Positions 1 to 5,041 of a DNA stretch of 5,041 nt are shown in pieces. Position numbers and translations under genes: made by a program. Source of the stretch: Solirubrobacteraceae bacterium (GTDB lineage: Bacteria; Actinomycetota; Thermoleophilia; Solirubrobacterales; Solirubrobacteraceae); NCBI GenBank assembly GCA_025928415.1, contig JAICJK010000224.1, positions 1 through 5,041 of the forward strand, written 5' to 3'. The first letter of the stretch is position 1. The number at the start of each line of letters is the position of its first letter. The notes under the pieces are model-generated. The model ran no database searches, had not been told where the DNA came from, and was given only the letters and a program-made list of their open reading frames with translations.

Positions 1-1395
1 CCACACGGCGCGTGCGGCGAGCGTGGCGGCGGCGCCGAGCAGCAGGAGCGCGGCGAGCGCCGCGGCCCCCGCGAGCACGGCGTGGGGGAAGGCCCCGTGG
101 CCGTCGGTCCGCCAGAGGTCCACCAGGAAGGACAGCGCGCCGATGGCGGTCATCGCGGCGAGCAGCGGCCCGCTCGCGGCGAGCGCGACCACGGCGATCG
201 GCACGAGGAGGTACCACGAGAACCCGAGGTCGGGCAGCAGCGCGGCGAAGGCCACCGACACCGCCGCCCAGCCGCGGAGCATCGGCCGCGGCGACCCGTC
301 CTGGCGCAGCCCGGCGAGCAGCACGACCGCCGCGAAGCAGGCTGCGGCGAGCGCCCGCGGCACCGACGAGCCGCCGCTCTGGAGCAGGCGCAGCTCGCGC
401 GCCGGCAGCCCGGGGGCGCCGGCGAAGGGCGCGTAGACCACCGCGGCCGTGGCCGCGACGAGCGCGCCGTCGAGCGCGAGCTCGGCCCACCGGCGGCGGC
501 GCAGCAGGCCCACCCAGCGCACCGCCAGCAGCGGGAGCGTCAGCAGCTTGACGAGCGCCGAGAGCGCGAGGCCGATTGCGGCCGCGCGGCGCCGGCCGGC
601 GACGAGCGCCAGCGTCCCGGCCAGCAGCAGCATCACCATCAGCGAGTCGGCCTTGGTCGGCGCCCCGAGCACGGCGATCGGGTTCCACCCGTAGGCCACG
701 ACCCCCGCGAGCTGGCGCCGCGGGCTCACTCGGCGGAGCAGCAGCGCGATGAGCAGCAGGCTGATCGCGCCGCAGGCCGCCAGCACCAGGCGGTAGGCGA
801 GCAGGCCGGTGACGACGTCCCGTCCGGTGAGCTTCGCGAGCCCGGTGGTCACCAGCGTCCAGGCGGCCGGCTTGTTGTCGCCGGGGACCGACGTGTAGCG
901 GCGATCGGTGTACGCGTAGGCGGGCTCCGCGCCGAACGCGTCGGCGGGCACGGCGTAGGGGTTCGCCCCATGGGTCGCGGCCACGTGCCCGGTGGCCATG
1001 TACTCGTAGATGTCGGTGTTCAGCGTGGGGAGGGCGACGACGGCGAGCGCGAGGAACAGGAGCGCCGCGCCCGCCACGGCGGCCAGCCGGGCGCGCGTCG
1101 CCTCGGCGCCCCACGACCAGCGCAGCGCGGCCGCGTACAGCCCGAAGGCGAGCACCGTGGTCGCGACGACGACCGCGGCGACCGCCGTGCGCGTCGCCGG
1201 CACGGGGAGGCCGGCGCCCGCGATCGCCGACCACAGGTCGAGGCGGTGGATGAGCCGCGCGCTGGGCTTGGCCAGGCGGGCGGGGGTCTGCGGGAGGACG
1301 AAGCACCAGCCGGCGACGATCGCCGCCAGCGGCGCCCCGCACGCGGCGAGCGCGCCGAGCCGCCGCCGGTCGCCCGTCCTGGCTCGCGACGTCAT
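1..1395 (-). CDS. GT-C family polyprenol-phosphate-mannose-dependent mannosyltransferase-like membrane protein (3' end outside window)
   Basis: The frame stays open from an ATG at 1395 down to base 1, giving 465 residues with no stop, so the C-terminus lies outside the window. The protein is polytopic, with roughly 11-13 hydrophobic segments (for example about 14-34, 69-91, 105-123, 195-220, 250-266, 270-293, 305-322, 345-362, 393-426 and 437-460). After the third segment a loop carries NTDIYEYMATG (126-136) and then NPY (145-147). This is the acidic outer-loop pattern of GT-C enzymes that use lipid-linked sugars, where the Asp (here D128) is usually the catalytic base. Further family-like marks are WNPI (238-241), an acidic residue at D250 before a hydrophobic run, ALVKLLTLPLL (280-290), YAPFAG (321-326) and SWYL (394-397). 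By family, such proteins transfer mannose or another sugar from a polyprenyl phosphate carrier to a growing glycan on the outer membrane face; the sugar and acceptor cannot be read from sequence. It is divergent from the lipid operon and need not share its function. ATG 1395 was chosen for its GGAGG site. An in-frame ATG at 1425 would add 10 residues but has only a weak upstream site. Confidence 0.85.
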   Translation of the reverse strand, partial: MTSRARTGDRRRLGALAACGAPLAAIVAGWCFVLPQTPARLAKPSARLIHRLDLWSAIAGAGLPVPATRTAVAAVVVATTVLAFGLYAAALRWSWGAEATRARLAAVAGAALLFLALAVVALPTLNTDIYEYMATGHVAATHGANPYAVPADAFGAEPAYAYTDRRYTSVPGDNKPAAWTLVTTGLAKLTGRDVVTGLLAYRLVLAACGAISLLLIALLLRRVSPRRQLAGVVAYGWNPIAVLGAPTKADSLMVMLLLAGTLALVAGRRRAAAIGLALSALVKLLTLPLLAVRWVGLLRRRRWAELALDGALVAATAAVVYAPFAGAPGLPARELRLLQSGGSSVPRALAAACFAAVVLLAGLRQDGSPRPMLRGWAAVSVAFAALLPDLGFSWYLLVPIAVVALAASGPLLAAMTAIGALSFLVDLWRTDGHGAFPHAVLAGAAALAALLLLGAAATLAARAVW

Positions 1396-1399
1396 CGGC

Positions 1400-1404
1400 C
1401 CTCC
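1400..1404 (-). promoter_or_regulatory. Shine-Dalgarno site for the minus-strand glycosyltransferase
   Basis: On the minus strand GGAGG lies 4 bases before the ATG at 1395. It is the strongest ribosome-binding match in the window and favours this start over the in-frame ATG at 1425. The four plus-strand genes have nothing comparable. Confidence 0.6.
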
Positions 1405-1445
1405 GGATCCGTCGGCGGAGGTCATGCTCGCCCGAGGCTCGCACC

Positions 1446-1463
1446 GGCGGGCTGACGCCCGCC
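1446..1463. repeat. Perfect 7-bp inverted repeat with 4-base loop in the divergent intergenic region
   Basis: GGCGGGC (1446-1452) and GCCCGCC (1457-1463) are exact inverse complements around the loop TGAC. The repeat sits between the divergent starts, about 50 bases upstream of the glycosyltransferase start and 90 bases upstream of the flavoprotein start. It could be a dyad operator shared by both promoters or an mRNA hairpin. No run of T follows on either strand, so it does not look like an intrinsic terminator. Short GC-only dyads are frequent by chance at this base composition. Confidence 0.4.
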
Positions 1464-1472
1464 TGAACGGAT

Positions 1473-1505
1473 GCGGCCGGGCGGCGTGCTGATCCATCCG
1501 GCCGC
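1473..1505. repeat. 8-bp inverted repeat upstream of the lipid operon
   Basis: GCGGCCGG (1473-1480) pairs with CCGGCCGC (1498-1505) across a 17-base spacer. An overlapping alternative pairing is CGGATG (1469-1474) with CATCCG (1495-1500). Both lie just before the purine-rich stretch and mini-ORF that precede the flavoprotein start, so they could fold in a 5' leader of the operon mRNA or be a protein-binding dyad. No -10 or -35 element is recognisable nearby, so the transcription start is unknown. Chance is a serious alternative. Confidence 0.3.
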
Positions 1506-1522
1506 GGCGCGCGAAGAAGCTG

Positions 1523-1555
1523 ATGATGCCGCCCGACCCCCGCAGCCCGCGATGA
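1523..1555 (+). CDS. Possible 10-codon leader ORF overlapping the operon's first start
   Basis: An ATG-ATG pair at 1523 and 1526 opens a short frame encoding MMPPDPRSPR. Its TGA stop (1553-1555) overlaps the ATG of the flavoprotein gene (1552), the same 4-base ATGA junction seen at every other junction of the operon. The purine-rich GAAGAAG (1513-1519) lies 3 bases before the first ATG and 6 before the second, and is the only plausible ribosome-binding stretch on this strand here. The flavoprotein ATG itself is preceded by a pyrimidine-rich run with no site. A coupled leader peptide would explain how translation reaches 1552. The peptide is proline- and arginine-rich with no recognised family. 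An overlap this short can arise by chance. Confidence 0.25.
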   Translation: MMPPDPRSPR

Positions 1556-2814
1556 GGATCGCCGTCATCGGCGCCGGCGTGTCCGGCCTGGTCGCCGCCC
1601 ACCTGCTGCGCCGCGACCACGACGTGACCGTGCTCGAGGCGCGAGATCGCGCCGGCGGTCACGCCTGGACGGTGGAGGTCGACCTGCCGGGCGGCCCGCT
1701 CGCGGTCGACGTCGGCTTCCTGGTCTTCAACGACCGCAACTACCCGCGCTTCGAGGCGCTCCTGGCCGAGCTGGGCGTCGCCTCGCAGCCGTCGGACATG
1801 TCGTTCTCGGTCAGCGACGGCGCGGACTTCGAGTACGCGGGCTCCGGGCCGCGCGCGCTGTTCGCCAACCCGCGCCACCTCGTCGACCGCCGCTTCCTGC
1901 GGATGGTCGCCGAGTACGCGCGCTTCAACCGCGACGCCCGGGGCCTGCTCGCCACGACCGCCGACCCCTCGCTACGCGCGTGGCTGTCGGGCCTCGGCTA
2001 CTCGGAGTACTTCGTCGAGCGGCTGATCGTCCCGCAGGCCGCGGCCGTCTGGTCGGCCGACCCGCAGCAGCTCTGGAGCTTCCCCGCGCGCTTCTTCGTG
2101 CAGTTCCTGGACAACCACGGGCTGCTCGGCTTCACCGGGCGCCCGCAGTGGCGCACCGTCACCGGCGGCTCGCGAGCCTACGTCGCGGCCATCTGCGAGG
2201 GGCTCGGGGACCGCCTGCGCCTCGGCACGCCGGTGCTCTCCGTCGCGCGCGACGACGACGGCGTCGAGGTCACGCCCGCGGGCGGGCCGCCGGAGCGCTA
2301 CGACGAGGTCGTGATGGCCTGTCACAGCGACCAGGCGCTCGGGCTGCTGGCCGACGCCTCCCCGCTGGAGGCCGAGCTGCTCGGCGCGACCGGCTACCTC
2401 CCGAGCGAGCTCGTGCTGCACTCCGACGCCTCGCTGCTGCCGCGCCGCCGCGCCGCCTGGGCGAGCTGGAACCACCACCTGCTGGCCTCGCCGCCGCCGG
2501 CGCCGACGGTGACCTACCACCTCAACCGCCTGCAGGCCCTGCGGGCCGATCGCGAGCTGCTGGTGACGCTCAACCGCACCGACGCGATCGACCCGGCCGC
2601 GATCCACGCGGTGCTGGAGGTCGACCACCCCGTCTACACGCCCGCCACGCTGCGCGCGCAGGCGCGCCACGCGGAGATCAGCGGCGTCCGGCGCACCCAC
2701 TTCTGCGGGGCGTACTGGGGCTGGGGGTTCCACGAGGACGGCGTGGCCAGCGCGCATCGCGTCGCGGCGGCGGTCGCCGCGCGCGGCGCCGACCCGGTGC
2801 CGGTCCTGCGATGA
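1552..2814 (+). CDS. FAD-dependent amine-oxidase-like flavoprotein of the CFA synthase cluster (COG2907-like)
   Basis: A 420-residue flavoprotein. The N-terminal Rossmann dinucleotide fold is clear: GAGVSG (7-12) after beta-1, E29 at the end of beta-2 for the adenosine ribose, then RAGGHAWT (33-40), the GG motif of the amine oxidase/phytoene desaturase superfamily. Typical subfamily marks follow: VGFLVFN (54-60), PQAAAVWS (161-168), TVTGGSRAYV (202-211), and a C-terminal FAD segment around FCGAYWGWGFHEDG (384-397). Length is normal and the gene looks intact. Members of this group usually lie beside DUF1365 and CFA synthase genes, as here, and a related domain is fused N-terminally to plant cyclopropane synthases. 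A redox step on the modified acyl chain (desaturation or reduction) is therefore inferred, but the substrate is unproven. It is probably cytoplasmic or membrane-peripheral, with no signal peptide. ATG 1552 places the FAD motif at residue 4 onward as in the family. In-frame upstream starts at 1471 (ATG) and 1486 (GTG) would add an unstructured Ala/Pro-rich tail. No Shine-Dalgarno precedes 1552. It is the first gene of the operon and overlaps the next by 4 bases. Confidence 0.92.
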   Translation: MRIAVIGAGVSGLVAAHLLRRDHDVTVLEARDRAGGHAWTVEVDLPGGPLAVDVGFLVFNDRNYPRFEALLAELGVASQPSDMSFSVSDGADFEYAGSGPRALFANPRHLVDRRFLRMVAEYARFNRDARGLLATTADPSLRAWLSGLGYSEYFVERLIVPQAAAVWSADPQQLWSFPARFFVQFLDNHGLLGFTGRPQWRTVTGGSRAYVAAICEGLGDRLRLGTPVLSVARDDDGVEVTPAGGPPERYDEVVMACHSDQALGLLADASPLEAELLGATGYLPSELVLHSDASLLPRRRAAWASWNHHLLASPPPAPTVTYHLNRLQALRADRELLVTLNRTDAIDPAAIHAVLEVDHPVYTPATLRAQARHAEISGVRRTHFCGAYWGWGFHEDGVASAHRVAAAVAARGADPVPVLR

Positions 2815-3578
2815 CCAGCTCCGCGCTGTACGCCGGGGTGGTCCGCCACCGCCGGCTGGCCGGCCACGCCAGCGAGTTCCGCCACGCGATCCGCTTCGCC
2901 TACCTGGACCTGGACGAGCTGGACGGCCTGCTCGGTGGGCGCCTGGTGCGGCGCCGGCCCGGCATCGTGCGCGTCCGGCGGCGCGACCTGCTGGGCGGCG
3001 ACAGCACGGTGCCGGTGGCGACGGCCGTGCGGGACCTGGTCGCCGCGCGGACCGGGCGGCCCGCGCCGGCCGGGCCGGTGCGCGTCCTCACCGCCCCGCG
3101 GACCTTCGGGCTCTGCTTCAACCCCGTCTCGTTCTACTTCTGCTTCGACGCGGGCGAGCGGCTCGACGCGGTCGTCGCCGAGGTGACGAGCACCCCGTGG
3201 CGCCGGCGCCACGCCTACGTGCTGCGCCCCGGCGCCGGCGCGGGGCCCGTCCTGCGCGGAGAGCACGACAAGGCCCTGCACGTCTCGCCGTTCCAGGACA
3301 TGGACCATCGTCACGGCTGGGCGGTCGGCGTACCGGGCGAGACGCTCTCGGTCCACATCGCCAACCGGCGCCCGGCCGGCGGACCCGCCGACTTCGACGC
3401 CACGCTGCGCCTGCACCGGCTCCCCCTCACCCCCGCCGCCCTGCGGCGCGCCACCTGGCGCCACCCGGGCGGCGCGCTGCGCACGCTCGGACTCATCTAC
3501 GGCCACGCGCTCGTGCTCTGGCTGCGCGGCGCCCCGCGCTTCGCCCCGCCCCGTCCCTCCGATCCCGCCACGCCATGA
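2811..3578 (+). CDS. DUF1365 family protein, partner of the CFA synthase-like enzyme
   Basis: A 255-residue protein of the DUF1365 (COG3496) family at normal family length. Recognisable marks in order are LYAGVVRHRR (6-15), followed by an HxxxFRHxIRFAYLDLDEL-like opening (19-37), TAPRTFGLCFNPVSFYFCFD (94-113, the FNPVSFYF core), EVTSTPW (124-130), KALHVSPFQDMD (154-165) and a C-terminal GHALVLWLRGAP (231-242). The His, Asn and Ser residues in these blocks are the conserved polar positions of the family, but no reaction is established for it. Its near-constant pairing with the flavoprotein and CFA synthase genes suggests a role in acyl-chain modification, lipid presentation or complex assembly; this is inference. 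No signal peptide and no clear transmembrane segment is seen. The ATG at 2811 overlaps the upstream TGA by ATGA and has no ribosome-binding site of its own, so translation is probably coupled. The last 15 residues are a Pro-rich tail. Confidence 0.9.
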   Translation: MTSSALYAGVVRHRRLAGHASEFRHAIRFAYLDLDELDGLLGGRLVRRRPGIVRVRRRDLLGGDSTVPVATAVRDLVAARTGRPAPAGPVRVLTAPRTFGLCFNPVSFYFCFDAGERLDAVVAEVTSTPWRRRHAYVLRPGAGAGPVLRGEHDKALHVSPFQDMDHRHGWAVGVPGETLSVHIANRRPAGGPADFDATLRLHRLPLTPAALRRATWRHPGGALRTLGLIYGHALVLWLRGAPRFAPPRPSDPATP

Positions 3579-4846
3579 CCCACGCCCAGACCCTCGCCCG
3601 CAAGATCGTCCTGCGCCTCGTCTCGCGCCTGTCCACCGGAAGCCTGGAGCTCGTGGAGCCCGGCGGCCGCCGTCTCCTCCTCGGGCCCGGCGGCGCCCCG
3701 TCCGCCACCGTGCAGGTGCGCGACCCGCGGGTGTGGCCGGCGCTCCTGCACGGCAGCCGCGGGCTGGCCGAGGCCTACGCCGACGGCCTGTGGGACAGCC
3801 CGGACCCCGTCGCCGTCGTCCGCGTCGCCGCCCGCAACGTCCAGGGCCTCGACGCGCTCCGGCGCCGCATCGCCCCGCTGCGGGTCCCGGCCCAGCACGC
3901 CGGTGCGGTGCGCCGGCGCACGACCGCGCGCCGCGCGCGCAGCGACGTCCGCGCGCACTACGACCTCGGCAACGACCTGTTCGAGCTCATGCTCGACGAC
4001 ACGATGATGTACTCGGCCGCCTCGTTCGAGACCGCCGACACGCCCCTGCGCGTCGCCTCGATCGCCAAGCTCGACCTGATCTGCGACAAGCTCGGCCTCG
4101 GCCCGGAGGATCACGTCCTGGAGATCGGGACCGGCTGGGGCGGCTTCGCCGTCCACGCTGCGACGACGCGGGGCTGTCAGGTGACGACCACGACGATCTC
4201 CGCCGAGCAACGCGCTTACGCCGCCCGCCGGGTCGCCGAGGAGGGGGTGGCCGACCGCGTCGCCGTGCTCGACCAGGACTACCGCGACCTGCGGGGCCGC
4301 TACACCCGCCTGGTCTCGGTCGAGATGATCGAGGCCGTCGGCTGGCGCGACTTCGGCACGTTCTTCGGGCGCTGCTCGCGGCTGCTGACCGAAGATGGCG
4401 CGATGCTCCTGCAGGCGATCACGATGGACGACCGCGCCTACGAGGTCGAGAAGGCCTCGCGGTCGTTCATCCGGACGCACATCTTCCCCAACGGCTGCCT
4501 GCCCTCGCAGGCGGTCGTCGCCCGCTGCGTGGCCCGCGAGACCGACATGGACATGGTCCACCACGAGGACCTGACCGCGGACTACGCGCTCACGCTCGCG
4601 CACTGGCGGGCGAACCTCGAGGCGGCCGCCGAGCGGCTCGGCGCGGTGGGCTACGACGAGCGCTTCCGCCGCCTGTGGCGGATGTACCTCTCCTACTGCG
4701 AGGCCGGCTTCGCCGAGCGCCGGATCAAGGCCGGGCAGACGATGCTCGTCAAGCCCGGATGGCGCGGCCGGGTGCCGGCCACGGCGGGCGCAGCGCTGGC
4801 GGGCCTCGAGGGCGCCGCTGCCGTCCCGGCGCGGGCGGTGGGATGA
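3575..4846 (+). CDS. Cyclopropane-fatty-acyl-phospholipid synthase-like SAM-dependent methyltransferase
   Basis: A 423-residue enzyme of the CFA synthase/mycolic acid cyclopropane synthase family (COG2230). The N-terminal third (about 1-120) is the CFA-specific lipid-facing domain. It is followed by RAHYDLGNDLFELML (126-140), the SAM-binding motif VLEIGTGWGGFA (181-192), TTISAEQ (206-212), VSVEMIEAVG (247-256), LLQAIT (278-283), FPNGCLPS (304-311), ADYALTLAHW (335-344) and YLSYCEAGF (371-379). The family transfers a carbon from SAM to the cis double bond of phospholipid acyl chains at the membrane. By spacing to known enzymes, E253 matches the catalytic Glu (E. coli E239) and Y337 the bicarbonate Tyr (E. 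coli Y317). The usual Cys of YSCAYF is Ala148 in YSAASFE, and the usual His is Gln280. The product may therefore be a cyclopropane or a methylated/methylenated chain. The start overlaps the DUF1365 stop by ATGA with no Shine-Dalgarno, implying coupling. The 30-residue C-terminal tail after LVKPGWRGR is low-complexity Ala/Gly-rich. The fold is certain; the product is not. Confidence 0.94.
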   Translation: MTHAQTLARKIVLRLVSRLSTGSLELVEPGGRRLLLGPGGAPSATVQVRDPRVWPALLHGSRGLAEAYADGLWDSPDPVAVVRVAARNVQGLDALRRRIAPLRVPAQHAGAVRRRTTARRARSDVRAHYDLGNDLFELMLDDTMMYSAASFETADTPLRVASIAKLDLICDKLGLGPEDHVLEIGTGWGGFAVHAATTRGCQVTTTTISAEQRAYAARRVAEEGVADRVAVLDQDYRDLRGRYTRLVSVEMIEAVGWRDFGTFFGRCSRLLTEDGAMLLQAITMDDRAYEVEKASRSFIRTHIFPNGCLPSQAVVARCVARETDMDMVHHEDLTADYALTLAHWRANLEAAAERLGAVGYDERFRRLWRMYLSYCEAGFAERRIKAGQTMLVKPGWRGRVPATAGAALAGLEGAAAVPARAVG

Positions 4847-5041
4847 GCGACCTGGCCTACGACCGCCGCGGGCACGGGCCGCCGCTGGTGCTGCTGCACC
4901 CGCTCGGCGCCGACCGCCGGGTGTGGCGGCCGGTGCTGGACGCGCTGGCCGCCGAGCGCGACGTGCTCGCCATCGACCTCCCGGGCTTCGGCGCGTCGCC
5001 GTCCCTGCCGGCGGGCGCCGCGCCGACCCCGGCGGCGCTCG
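4843..5041 (+). CDS. Alpha/beta-hydrolase fold protein, N-terminal fragment (runs off window)
   Basis: Only the first 66 codons are visible and the frame is open to the right edge. They show the start of an alpha/beta-hydrolase: PPLVLLHPLGADRRVW (13-28), in which HPLG (19-22) is the oxyanion-hole strand-loop, and VLAIDLPGFGASP (41-53), the strand and turn that follow in lipases, esterases and C-C hydrolases. The nucleophile Ser, acid and His lie beyond the window, so catalytic competence and substrate cannot be judged. The ATG overlaps the stop of the CFA-like gene by ATGA, so the gene belongs to the same operon. GGTGGG directly before the start is a weak ribosome-binding match. Given the neighbours, an esterase or acyl-transfer role on modified lipids is possible, but the fold is so widespread that this is only a guess. 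Confidence 0.85.
   Translation, partial: MSDLAYDRRGHGPPLVLLHPLGADRRVWRPVLDALAAERDVLAIDLPGFGASPSLPAGAAPTPAAL

Noticed and set aside
82..1455. A 457-residue plus-strand open frame, with shorter ones at 12-551, 23-436, 449-694 and 1010-1492
   Set aside because: All lie antisense to the glycosyltransferase. Their translations are Arg/Gly/Ala/Pro-rich without domains, as expected from the complementary strand of GC-rich coding DNA.
1446..1463. Intrinsic terminator between the divergent genes
   Set aside because: The stem has no U-tract on either strand, and divergent genes do not need a terminator there.
1471..1551. Longer N-terminus for the flavoprotein from ATG 1471 or GTG 1486
   Set aside because: The added residues form an Ala/Pro/Glu-rich tail before the Rossmann motif. 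The family normally starts directly at the beta-1 strand, and neither upstream start has a ribosome-binding site.
1980..2810. In-frame extension upstream of the DUF1365 start, overlapping the flavoprotein gene
   Set aside because: The extension is low-complexity Arg/Ala-rich and covers a clear FAD-enzyme region in another frame. Family similarity begins at the ATG at 2811.
3197..3574. In-frame extension upstream of the CFA-like start
   Set aside because: It lies in a shadow frame of the DUF1365 gene with Arg/Pro-rich content. The CFA domain begins right after the ATG at 3575.
1972..4603. Long minus-strand open frames (1972-2757, 2634-3506, 3497-4603)
   Set aside because: They are antisense to well-recognised enzymes. 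Their compositions are Arg/Gly/Val/Ala-rich, no motifs are seen, and one crosses real gene boundaries.
1..5041. Mobile element, CRISPR array, tRNA/rRNA or prophage signals
   Set aside because: No transposase or integrase motifs, regularly spaced repeats, terminal inverted repeats or RNA-like conserved segments were seen, and base composition looks even throughout.

Overview
The window is very GC-rich, and most codons end in G or C. Long open frames therefore appear on both strands, and real genes had to be chosen by protein content. The style (GC-rich, tightly packed, a mannosyltransferase-like GT-C membrane enzyme beside a lipid-modification operon) suggests a high-GC actinobacterium, perhaps of the Thermoleophilia/Solirubrobacterales kind. 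That placement is inference from style; no marker gene is present.

Layout. Positions 1-1395 on the minus strand hold the N-terminal 465 residues of a polytopic GT-C glycosyltransferase, resembling polyprenol-phosphate-mannose-dependent mannosyltransferases (MptA/MptB type). The gene runs off the left edge. A 156-base divergent intergenic region (1396-1551) follows. It holds a clear Shine-Dalgarno site for the minus-strand gene, two inverted repeats and a possible 10-codon leader ORF whose stop overlaps the next start. From 1552 to the right edge there is one plus-strand operon of four genes: an FAD-dependent amine-oxidase-like flavoprotein (1552-2814), a DUF1365 protein (2811-3578), a cyclopropane-fatty-acyl-phospholipid synthase (CFA)-like SAM methyltransferase (3575-4846), and the start of an alpha/beta-hydrolase (4843 to beyond 5041). 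All three junctions are ATGA stop-start overlaps, so translation is probably coupled.

How the genes fit together. Flavoprotein, DUF1365 and CFA-like methyltransferase form a recurrent bacterial set. Plant cyclopropane synthases carry the same flavoprotein and methyltransferase pair fused in one chain. The likely job is modification of unsaturated acyl chains of membrane phospholipids: the methyltransferase adds a carbon from SAM at the double bond, and the flavoprotein oxidises or reduces the product. The exact product is unknown. It need not be a plain cyclopropane, because two of the residues that hold the catalytic bicarbonate in classical CFA synthases are replaced here (Ala148 and Gln280). 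The hydrolase could act on the modified lipid, but only its N-terminus is visible. Nothing in the window is a mobile element, CRISPR array, tRNA or rRNA.
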